Shown here: one piece after another, positions 1-5,778 of the stretch
Layout: each line of letters opens with the position of its first letter
How positions within the stretch are numbered: the first letter of the stretch is position 1
Assembly: GCA_030599435.1 (NCBI GenBank)
Contig: JAUVNZ010000091.1
Coordinates: 1 to 6,609 of the forward strand
Reading direction: 5' to 3'
DNA from: Gammaproteobacteria bacterium
GTDB lineage: Bacteria > Pseudomonadota > Gammaproteobacteria > SZUA-152
DNA length: 6,609 nt
The notes under the pieces: generated by a model
Told to the model about the DNA's origin: nothing
Database searches by the model: none
Seen by the model: the letters and a program-made list of their open reading frames with translations, nothing else
Made by a program: the position numbers and the translations under genes

Positions 1-177
1 AAAATGCTCACTTCCTGCCCTGCCTGCCAACAAGGGCTGTCACGTTATGCCGATGACACTGGGCTGGAAACCGATTACATCGTGGTCGAACTGGCCAGAG
101 GTTTATTAGGTGAAAATTGGCAACAACAGTTCATAGCCAGCATCAAACAGGGCGGCATCGAACAGGTTCTGTTGTAA
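1..177 (+). CDS. C-terminal end of a DUF3683-type FAD/Fe-S oxidoreductase (partial, 5' end outside window)
   Basis: The frame is open from the first base and stops at TAA 175-177, giving 58 residues. The fragment begins KMLTSCPACQQGLSRY and continues with a GLETDYIVVELARGLLGENW stretch and a short GGIEQVLL tail. I recognise this as the end of the very large (over 1000-residue) proteobacterial proteins that join a DUF3683 region, a D-lactate-dehydrogenase/glycolate-oxidase-like FAD domain and a C-terminal Fe-S/cysteine-rich (CCG) module. The CPAC pair at fragment residues 6-9 would be the final CxxC of a CCG motif of the HdrB/GlpC kind, a metal or Fe-S ligand site. Such proteins are cytoplasmic or membrane-associated and are thought to oxidise hydroxy-acids, but the substrate is not established. 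The assignment rests on recalled similarity of this tail; the catalytic FAD domain is not visible here. Confidence 0.72.
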   Translation, partial: KMLTSCPACQQGLSRYADDTGLETDYIVVELARGLLGENWQQQFIASIKQGGIEQVLL

Positions 178-284
178 CAGTACTTTATTGTAACAAAGAG
201 CCCCTACTCCAATCTTGCTTATAGTAAGTAGCTCTCCATTTAACAAACGCTGCATGATGCCCCATAATCAACACACCTTCCGTC

Positions 285-288
285 AGGA
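285..288 (+). promoter_or_regulatory. Ribosome binding site that sets the tatT start
   Basis: AGGA lies seven bases before the ATG at 296. The alternative in-frame starts, TTG 215 and ATG 254 or 257, have no purine-rich Shine-Dalgarno sequence at a suitable distance. The ATG at 296 also gives a lipoprotein signal of more ordinary length, so this site is used to choose the start. Confidence 0.55.
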
Positions 289-295
289 TGATAAA

Positions 296-1213
296 ATGGT
301 CACTGGATTACTCCCTGGAATACATAGTCATTCCACCTCACAGCCAGTAGTTCAATCTGGCCGCTGGTTGATATTGCTGGTACTGATCTCAATTGTTTTA
401 AACATCAGTGGGTGCAGTAGCATCATCTCTTCAGCCTCTAACCAGCTGGCAGATAATGTTACCAAAGGGTTGCTATCACAGGATGATCCTGACATTGCCC
501 GACTGGGCACACCCGCTTATCTTGTGCTTATTGATGGATTCATCGAAAGCGACCCCAATGACGCCGCCATGCTCACCGCCGGGGCAGATATGTACGATGC
601 CTATGCCAGCGCCTTCGTGAAAGACAGCAAACGCAGTAAACGCCTGACACAAAAGGCGTTCGACTACGGCCGTCGCGCACTTTGTTTACAACAGAACAAT
701 ACCTGTGACATGGACCGTCTCGCCCACACCGAATTCATATCTGTGCTCAATTCCGTGGGCAAGGATCACATCGGCCCTCTGTATAGCTACACCATTACAT
801 GGATCGGCTGGATACAGGCCCATCGTGACAACCTCAGTGCAGTGGCCAACCTACCCAAAGCGCAATCAGCGCTGGAGCACTTGCTGGTACTGGATGAAAA
901 CTATAAACAAGGCGGTACTCACATGTATCTCGGCGTGCTACACAGTCTGATACCGCCCAGCCTTGGAGGCAAACCTGACGTAGCTAAAGCTCACTTTGAA
1001 CGGGCGCTGGAACTATCAGAGGAACGTAATCTAATGGCTCGCGTATTGTATGCCGAGTATTACACTCGCATGCTTTTCAAACGGGATTTGCATGATAAGC
1101 TGCTGAAAACTGTACTCGACTCCGATCCACACCAACCTGGATACACTCTCTCAAATGTGTTGGCACAAGAGCGGGCTAAAGCGTTGCTCGATGGTGCCGA
1201 TGACTTTTTTTGA
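296..1213 (+). CDS. tatT: TatT-family TPR lipoprotein, accessory subunit of a TPAT (TRAP-type) transporter
   Basis: The product has 305 residues from ATG 296, chosen for its Shine-Dalgarno sequence. An n-region ending in Arg23 is followed by a hydrophobic stretch (24-36) and the lipobox I-S-G-C with Cys40. Ser follows the Cys, so there is no Asp(+2) inner-membrane retention signal and outer-membrane sorting is plausible. The mature part is helical. The segment SDPNDAAMLTAGADMYDAYA (85-104) and the segment around GGTHMYLGVLHSL followed by GGKPDVAKAHFERALEL (206-240) match the TatT pattern of degenerate TPR helices. In T. pallidum the homologue Tp0956 is a trimer with a pore that binds the substrate-binding protein. 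It is the first gene of a unit with dctP, dctQ and dctM. Two cysteines (130, 137) in the middle could form a disulfide in the periplasm. A longer form from TTG 215 would carry 27 extra residues and seems less likely. Confidence 0.85.
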   Translation: MVTGLLPGIHSHSTSQPVVQSGRWLILLVLISIVLNISGCSSIISSASNQLADNVTKGLLSQDDPDIARLGTPAYLVLIDGFIESDPNDAAMLTAGADMYDAYASAFVKDSKRSKRLTQKAFDYGRRALCLQQNNTCDMDRLAHTEFISVLNSVGKDHIGPLYSYTITWIGWIQAHRDNLSAVANLPKAQSALEHLLVLDENYKQGGTHMYLGVLHSLIPPSLGGKPDVAKAHFERALELSEERNLMARVLYAEYYTRMLFKRDLHDKLLKTVLDSDPHQPGYTLSNVLAQERAKALLDGADDFF

Positions 1214-1284
1214 TGGAATTTTAATAAAAAATTCTGAAAAATAAAATCTCAACAATTCATATTGGCCGATTAAAAAACAGCGAC
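1214..1284 (+). promoter_or_regulatory. AT-rich spacer with an inverted repeat and a possible internal promoter
   Basis: This 71-base gap separates tatT from dctP. It holds a perfect 7-bp inverted repeat, GAATTTT and AAAATTC with a 5-base loop, at 1216-1234. A TAAAAT at 1242-1247 could serve as a -10 box, but the matching -35 region (about 1219-1224) is poor. The hairpin is all but free of G-C pairs and is not followed by a T-run, so it is not a convincing terminator. dctP also lacks a strong Shine-Dalgarno sequence here. A separate weak promoter for the highly needed binding protein is an inference. Confidence 0.25.
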
Positions 1285-2346
1285 ATGAAATATTTATTCA
1301 AAATCTCAGTGAAGCAGATATCACGCATTTTTTGCCTTCATTTCTTAATAATTGGGCTTATGACAGGCATACCCTCTATAAGCTTCGCGGCGGTGACACT
1401 CAAAATTGCTACTGTTTCCCCCGACGGTGCTACCTGGATGGTGAAAATGCGTGAGGGAGCGAAACAAATAAAAAAACGCACAGATGGTCGGGTGCGATTC
1501 AAATTTTATCCCGGTGGCGTGATGGGTAACGACGCCAGCGTATTGCGCAAAATCCGCATTGGACAATTACACGGGGGCGCTATCACCGGTGGCTCACTGA
1601 GTAAAATTGCGCCAGACACACAACTTTACCAACTCCCCTTTTTGTTTAACTCACAGGATGAAGTGGATTATGTGCGCGCAAAAATTGACCCGCAACTAAT
1701 CAAAAAACTGGACTCCAAAGGTTTTGTTACCTTTGGTTTTGCTGGAGCTGGTTTCGCATATTTCATGTCCAACAATCCTGTCTCCAGCGTTGCTGATTTA
1801 CAAAAACAAAAAGTCTGGCTGCCAATTGGGGACAAGGTCAACCATCTGGTGTTTGACGAAGCCGCCATATCGCCTATTCCGCTGCCAATCAGCGATGTGA
1901 TGACCAGCCTGCAAACCGGACTTATTGATACCGTAGCCGTCTCCCCAGTAGTAGCTATTTCCCTGCAATGGCACACCAAAATAAAGTATGTAATGCGGAC
2001 CCCAGCCAGTTATATTTATGCCTTGCTGGCGGTTAACAAAAAAGCCTTTAACCGCATTAAACCAGCAGACCAAATCATCGTGCGTGAAGTAATGGCAGCG
2101 GTATTCACGGATATCGACGCACAAAACCGCCTTAGCGATAAGCAGGCTATTGAGGCAATGCAGCAACAGGGTATCCAGTTTGTCGACATAGCTAAAAACG
2201 ACATTGCTGAATGGAAACGTATCGCCGCCAACGCTCGCAATAAGATGATTAGCAAGGGCGCTTACTCAGACGAACTGGTGGAGAAAATTAACAACGGTCT
2301 TAAAGAATACCGTCAGTTGCATCAAGCCACACAGGCCAGCCGTTAG
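1285..2346 (+). CDS. dctP: TRAP/TPAT transporter periplasmic substrate-binding protein (DctP family)
   Basis: The product has 353 residues, typical for the family. A basic N-terminus, a hydrophobic core (about 16-33) and S-F-A before Ala36 indicate a signal peptidase I site, so the mature protein is soluble in the periplasm and is not itself a lipoprotein. The mature part starts with VTLKIATVSPDGATW, followed by the first-lobe pattern GRVRFKFYPGGVMGND (68-83) and the hinge-side pattern TQLYQLPFLFNSQDEVDYV (112-130). The segment LQKQKVWLPIG (172-182) then leads to PIPLPISDVMTSLQTGLIDT (197-216), which matches the second-lobe DctP signature (family form: P-x-P-x-x-x-x-E-V-Y-x-A-L-Q-x-G-x-V-D). 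Trp178 occupies the place where the family normally has the ligand-binding Arg of the (L/I)-R-V-P motif. A charged carboxylate ligand is therefore unlikely, and the partner TatT points the same way. The ATG at 1285 has only a poor Shine-Dalgarno sequence. Confidence 0.93.
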   Translation: MKYLFKISVKQISRIFCLHFLIIGLMTGIPSISFAAVTLKIATVSPDGATWMVKMREGAKQIKKRTDGRVRFKFYPGGVMGNDASVLRKIRIGQLHGGAITGGSLSKIAPDTQLYQLPFLFNSQDEVDYVRAKIDPQLIKKLDSKGFVTFGFAGAGFAYFMSNNPVSSVADLQKQKVWLPIGDKVNHLVFDEAAISPIPLPISDVMTSLQTGLIDTVAVSPVVAISLQWHTKIKYVMRTPASYIYALLAVNKKAFNRIKPADQIIVREVMAAVFTDIDAQNRLSDKQAIEAMQQQGIQFVDIAKNDIAEWKRIAANARNKMISKGAYSDELVEKINNGLKEYRQLHQATQASR

Positions 2347-2402
2347 ATTCTGCCTAACGCCCCGCTCTCGCCACACGCCCACCGACTCCAACAACATTTG
2401 GC
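2347..2402 (+). promoter_or_regulatory. C-rich, G-poor spacer between dctP and dctQ
   Basis: The 56-base gap contains about 26 C and 8 G, unlike the coding sequence on either side, and shows no stable inverted repeat. No Shine-Dalgarno sequence precedes the dctQ ATG. Unstructured C-rich RNA of this kind is what Rho factor prefers, so partial termination or 3' trimming here could keep the binding protein in excess over the membrane subunits. This role is inferred from composition only. Confidence 0.25.
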
Positions 2403-2906
2403 ATGAGCAAAACACAATTCCAAAATCCGGTAGTGCGTTTCATTGAAATCCTCGAAGATAGCATCGTCGTGTTGTTGTTTGCAGCCATCTCAACTATTTC
2501 TTTTCTACAAATTATACTACGCAATTTTTTTGACACGGGTTTCAGTTGGGCCACGCCCATGCTTGGCATTTTGCTTCTTTGGCTAACACTAAGTGGCGCA
2601 GTTGTAGCGGTACGTAAAGATCGTCACATCTCAATCAACATTCTCGCGAACCATCTAGCACCGATTACTGGATGCATGGTTTTCGCCGCAACCAAAATAT
2701 TTACTGCTCTCGTATGTGCAGTCATTGCCTATTACGGAGTGCGTTTAGTACAAGTGGATCTTGAGATGGAAAGCATCTTGTTCGCCGACGTGCCAGCCTG
2801 GGTTTGTGAACTCATCATACCTATTAGTTTTTCACTATTAAGCGTGCGTTTTTTCGTCGCAGTAATAGGTGAAATCCGCCAACTTAAACGGTTACAAACA
2901 TCGTGA
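2403..2906 (+). CDS. dctQ: TRAP/TPAT transporter small membrane subunit (DctQ family)
   Basis: The product has 167 residues, the usual size for DctQ. Four hydrophobic segments are visible at about 20-39, 49-70, 86-113 and 130-156, matching the four-helix topology of the family. The loop after the second helix reads RKDRHISIN (71-79), the conserved basic R-x-x-x-H-I-x-(I/V)-N element of DctQ proteins. The subunit sits in the inner membrane, braces the large subunit DctM and helps dock the binding protein. Its stop codon overlaps the dctM start (GTGA at 2903-2906), so the two are probably translationally coupled. There is no clear Shine-Dalgarno sequence before ATG 2403, and I see no better in-frame start upstream. 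Confidence 0.9.
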   Translation: MSKTQFQNPVVRFIEILEDSIVVLLFAAISTISFLQIILRNFFDTGFSWATPMLGILLLWLTLSGAVVAVRKDRHISINILANHLAPITGCMVFAATKIFTALVCAVIAYYGVRLVQVDLEMESILFADVPAWVCELIIPISFSLLSVRFFVAVIGEIRQLKRLQTS

Positions 2907-4180
2907 CTATCATTGTCGGACTAACGTTACTGCTGATCGCTCTTTTGGGCGCGCCGCTGTTTGCCATTATTGCCTCCAGCGCTATGTTCTCGTACTACCA
3001 AAACGATATTGATCTTACCGCCATTGCCATCGAGATCTTCCGCATAGCTGATTCGCCGGTATTAATTTCTATTCCCATGTTTACCTTCGCCGGTTATCTG
3101 TTGAGCGAAAGCAATGCTTCGCATCGATTAGCCAAACTCACCCAAACTCTGTTTGGCTGGATGCCAGCCGGCCTTGCCGTTGTTACTATTATGGCCTGTG
3201 CCTTTTTTACCGGACTCACAGGTGCATCAGGCATGACCATCATCGCCATCGGTGCTTTGCTGTATCCAGCCTTGCGGCAGATGAATTACAGCGACAGATT
3301 CAGCCTCGGCCTGGTCACCACCTCTGGCAGCTTAGGCTTATTGTTCCCCCCATCGGTTGCGTTAATTCTCTATGGCATCATTGCCCAGCAAATGGATTTA
3401 GGCACCCCCGTTAGCATCGACCAGATGTTCCTTGCTGGCCTGTTGCCAGGCGCACTAATGCTGGTTCTGCTTACCGCATGGAGTATGTGGGCCACCCGCA
3501 ATTTCGACATTCCAAAATCTGATTTTTCACACAGTGAAGCAATGGCGGCAATTAAAGATGCCATCTGGGAAATTCCTTTCCCTATCGTCGTGCTGGGAGG
3601 AATTTACTCAGGGTTTTTTGCCATATCAGAGGCCGCGGCAGTTTCTGTAGCCTATGCATTACTGGTGGAAGTATTCATCAAGAAAGAGATAAAACTAAAA
3701 GATTTATTTGGCATCACCCGTGATGCCATGGTGCTGGTGGGAGGCATCATGCTCATTCTGGCTGTGTCGCTTGCCTCCACCAACGCCCTTATTGATGCCG
3801 AAGTCCCTGCCCGCCTTTTTGAGTTCATTCAAAACCACGTCAGCAGCCCGCTAACATTTTTGATCCTGCTTAATATTTTTTTACTGGCACTGGGTATGAT
3901 TCTCGATATTTTTTCAGCCATCGTTATTGTGGTGCCTTTAATTCTGCCGGTTGCTGTGCGATATGGCATCCATCCCGTACATCTGGGTATTATTTTTCTC
4001 GCCAATATGCAGATCGGTTACAGCACCCCGCCTATCGGCATGAACTTGTTCATCGCCAGTTATCGCTTCAAGAAACCCATCACCGAACTCTACCGTGCCA
4101 GTGTGCCCTTCATTCTGGTATTGCTACTATCGGTACTCATCATCACTTACTGGCCAGGACTAAGTCTGGCCTTGCTGTAA
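2903..4180 (+). CDS. dctM: TRAP/TPAT transporter large membrane subunit (DctM family)
   Basis: The product has 425 residues from GTG 2903, which overlaps the dctQ stop by four bases; this coupling and the full family length support the start. It is hydrophobic throughout and should form the usual twelve or so membrane segments, including re-entrant hairpins of the ion-transporter fold. The family landmarks are present: SGSLGLLFPPSVALILYG (141-158), the FFAISEAAAV element (238-247, family form G-x-F/Y-T-x-T/S-E-A-A-A), GMILDIFSAIVIVVPLILPV (331-350) and IGYSTPPIGMNLF (371-383). The two double-proline elements fall in the regions that bind Na+ and form the transport core in characterised TRAP transporters. 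It moves the ligand handed over by DctP across the inner membrane, driven by the sodium gradient. No frameshift or missing segment is seen. Confidence 0.95.
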   Translation: MTIIVGLTLLLIALLGAPLFAIIASSAMFSYYQNDIDLTAIAIEIFRIADSPVLISIPMFTFAGYLLSESNASHRLAKLTQTLFGWMPAGLAVVTIMACAFFTGLTGASGMTIIAIGALLYPALRQMNYSDRFSLGLVTTSGSLGLLFPPSVALILYGIIAQQMDLGTPVSIDQMFLAGLLPGALMLVLLTAWSMWATRNFDIPKSDFSHSEAMAAIKDAIWEIPFPIVVLGGIYSGFFAISEAAAVSVAYALLVEVFIKKEIKLKDLFGITRDAMVLVGGIMLILAVSLASTNALIDAEVPARLFEFIQNHVSSPLTFLILLNIFLLALGMILDIFSAIVIVVPLILPVAVRYGIHPVHLGIIFLANMQIGYSTPPIGMNLFIASYRFKKPITELYRASVPFILVLLLSVLIITYWPGLSLALL

Positions 4181-4208
4181 TTCTTTGCACTGACCTGTAG
4201 CCAGCAAG
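4152..4208 (+). other. Two consecutive inverted repeats at the end of dctM
   Basis: GGCCAG (4152-4157) pairs with CTGGCC (4166-4171) around an 8-base loop inside the last dctM codons. CTTGCTG (4171-4177) then pairs with CAGCAAG (4202-4208) around a 24-base loop that contains the dctM stop. The two stems share base 4171 and would otherwise stack next to each other. No T-run follows either stem, so neither is a standard intrinsic terminator. They may stabilise the 3' end of the transporter mRNA or limit read-through into darP, or have no function. Confidence 0.3.
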
Positions 4209-4234
4209 CATCAGGAAGCGGTACCCTAACGCTC

Positions 4235-4786
4235 ATGTCCAAAAACAAACCCGACAATGACAACGAAAACCTGGACATTGAACGCCCGGACGTTGAACAC
4301 AACCGTACTGAGGAAACCAGTAAATCTCAACGCAAACGAGATATGCATGCCTTGCAGGAACTAGGACGACAACTGGTTGAGCTACCGAAAGATCAGTTTG
4401 AAAAAATCACTCTGGAAGAAAGTCTGTATGATGCTATCGTTGACGCACGACATATTCGCCAGCACGGTGCAAAGAAACGTCAGTTACAGTACATTGGTAA
4501 AATAATGCGTAATATTGATGCTGAACCCATCCAGGAACAACTTAATACTATTCAGGGACATTCCAGCCAGGCAACACAAACCCTGCACAACATAGAACGT
4601 TGGCGTGACCGATTATTAGAGGAAGGTGATCATGCTCTGGAAGAACTGGTAAAACAATACCAGCAGGCAGACCGACAATATTTACGGCAGCTATTACGCA
4701 ATGCACAAAAAGAAATGCTCACAAACAAGGCTCCAAAATCTGCTCGGGCACTATTTCGTTATTTGAGAGAGTTGTTTGATCAATAA
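4235..4786 (+). CDS. darP: Ribosome biogenesis factor DarP (YjgA family)
   Basis: The product has 183 residues, the same length as I recall for E. coli YjgA, now called DarP, which binds pre-50S particles and promotes late assembly of the large ribosomal subunit. An acidic, probably disordered N-terminus (1-25) is followed by SQRKRDMHALQELGRQLVEL (31-50). The family signatures KRQLQYIGK (81-89), ADRQYLRQLLRNAQKE (145-160) and KAPKSARALFRYLREL (165-180) are all intact. The rest is charged and alpha-helical, as expected for the two-domain helical fold. It lies 54 bases after dctM on the same strand and converges with the amidase gene. A purine-rich AGGAAG at 4213-4218 is 16 bases from the ATG, too far for a good ribosome binding site. 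In other gammaproteobacteria this gene is often next to pmbA, which is not here. Confidence 0.95.
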   Translation: MSKNKPDNDNENLDIERPDVEHNRTEETSKSQRKRDMHALQELGRQLVELPKDQFEKITLEESLYDAIVDARHIRQHGAKKRQLQYIGKIMRNIDAEPIQEQLNTIQGHSSQATQTLHNIERWRDRLLEEGDHALEELVKQYQQADRQYLRQLLRNAQKEMLTNKAPKSARALFRYLRELFDQ

Positions 4787-4816
4787 CAGTTGAGCAAATA
4801 GTTTAATCAGGAAATG

Positions 4817-5641
4817 CTATACACCGGAACACTGCATTTTACGATGCTCCAAAACCGGGAAGTTGCGACGCGTCGATTCTAAATATTCCAGATCAATGTC
4901 AGCTATTACAAAACCTGAGCCACTGGCCAGACGATCAATCACTACTCCCCATGGATTAACAATCATGCTATTGCCAAACGTTTCACGACCATTAACATGA
5001 TAACCGCCTTGCGCTGAAGCAACCACATAACATAAGTTTTCAATTGCGCGTGCCCGCAGTAAAACTTTCCAGTGAGCCCTTCCTGTCATAGCCGTAAAGG
5101 CTGATGGCAACGCAATTATTTGCACACCCTGATCGACCATTTTCCGAAATAACTCTGGAAAACGCAGATCATAACAAACAGCCAAACCTAAACGCCCGAA
5201 AGGCGTATCGACCACAACAACATCATTACCCTTCTCGATGGTCTCGGATTCGTTATAATTTTCTCCACTTTCTGGAAGATTGACATCAAACAGATGGATC
5301 TTGTCATAGCGAGATACTCGCTCGCCTTTGTCGTTTATCAACAAACAGGCGCCGCGCACTTTATTTGCATCACCAGCAACAAGTGGCACAGTACCACCCA
5401 CCAACCACACGCCATGTTTAATAGATTGCTCAGCCAAAAAATCCTGTATCGGCCCCTGACCATCCTCTTCCCGAACATTGACCTTATCAATTTCAGTCAA
5501 TCCCATAATCGCAAAATTTTCTGGCAAGACCACCAATTTAGCTTTTGCCTTAGCGGCCATAGCAATCAGACGTCCTGCTTCAGTTAAGTTTGCATTCACA
5601 TTTGGCCCGGATGCCATTTGTATAGCTGCAATTTTATTCAT
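4817..5641 (-). CDS. Carbon-nitrogen hydrolase, Nit1-like (probable deaminated-glutathione amidase)
   Basis: This nitrilase-superfamily enzyme has 274 residues from ATG 5641 and ends at TAG 4817-4819. A GTG at 5653 would add four residues but has no ribosome binding site, and family members usually begin M-x-K-I-A-A-I-Q-M as here. The catalytic triad is complete: Glu42 in LPENFA, Lys114 in YDKIHLFDV and the nucleophile Cys156 in CYDLRFPELFR. The block TGRAHWKVLLRARAIEN (186-202), with AQGGYH and GNSMIVNPWG after it, fits the Nit1 branch. That branch hydrolyses the amide of deaminated glutathione, a side product of transaminases, as a cytosolic metabolite-repair step. An omega-amidase (Nit2) role cannot be excluded from sequence alone. 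The gene follows yhdP on the same strand after a 137-base gap, an arrangement common in gammaproteobacteria. Confidence 0.9.
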   Translation of the reverse strand: MNKIAAIQMASGPNVNANLTEAGRLIAMAAKAKAKLVVLPENFAIMGLTEIDKVNVREEDGQGPIQDFLAEQSIKHGVWLVGGTVPLVAGDANKVRGACLLINDKGERVSRYDKIHLFDVNLPESGENYNESETIEKGNDVVVVDTPFGRLGLAVCYDLRFPELFRKMVDQGVQIIALPSAFTAMTGRAHWKVLLRARAIENLCYVVASAQGGYHVNGRETFGNSMIVNPWGVVIDRLASGSGFVIADIDLEYLESTRRNFPVLEHRKMQCSGV

Positions 5642-5778
5642 TAAATCACTCACTCACGAATATTGTTGGTGTGGATAGTCTACTATGGATAGTCATTTTT
5701 TTATAACACGGTGTAAATTGTATTCCATTATTACATAAGGCTACGTACAGAAAAATTTCCTGGCCTCTCGCTAAAGAA
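5642..5778 (-). promoter_or_regulatory. Intergenic region with possible promoter and repeats for the amidase gene
   Basis: On the minus strand a TATAAA (5705 down to 5700) could be a -10 box. The -35 region 17 bases upstream (5728-5723, ATGGAA) is weak, so the site may need an activator or may not be real. A short dyad ACAC-G-GTGT (5706-5714) lies directly upstream of the -10. Transcription would start near 5693, giving a leader of about 50 bases that contains the direct repeats listed separately. No intrinsic terminator for yhdP is evident, so read-through from yhdP is also possible. Confidence 0.3.
5672..5694. repeat. Tandem 9-bp direct repeat TGGATAGTC upstream of the amidase gene
   Basis: TGGATAGTC occurs at 5672-5680 and again at 5686-5694 with TACTA between them, a 14-base period. 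The inner part also forms a dyad, ATAGT-CT-ACTAT (5675-5686). The pair sits 31-53 bases before the ATG, in the presumed leader or at the start of transcription. It could be an operator or just a local duplication. Confidence 0.6.

Noticed and set aside
169..180. CTGTT-GT-AACAG palindrome at the end of the oxidoreductase gene as a terminator
   Set aside because: The loop would be only two bases and no T-run follows.
216..225. Possible promoter -10 TATAGT (220-225) with a nearby TG before tatT
   Set aside because: No acceptable -35 box at 16-18 bases and the TG is one base off the extended -10 spacing. Too weak to list.
215..295. N-terminal extension of TatT from TTG 215 (or ATG 254/257)
   Set aside because: No ribosome binding site precedes these starts. 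The extension would put over 60 residues before the lipobox cysteine, while ATG 296 has AGGA at good spacing.
1345..2255. Several open frames on the minus strand opposite dctP
   Set aside because: They have no family resemblance or ribosome binding sites and overlap a clear full-length DctP gene, so they are antisense shadows.
4787..4816. Bidirectional terminator between the converging darP and amidase genes
   Set aside because: The 30-base gap has no stem of useful length and no T-run on either strand.
5294..5678. Plus-strand open frames opposite the amidase gene
   Set aside because: They lie entirely or almost entirely opposite a well-conserved enzyme with an intact triad and show no recognisable domain.
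5752..5778. Terminator after yhdP near the GAGAGGCC and AAATTTTT stretch on the minus strand
   Set aside because: The T-run is not preceded by a stable G-C stem, so it does not qualify as an intrinsic terminator.
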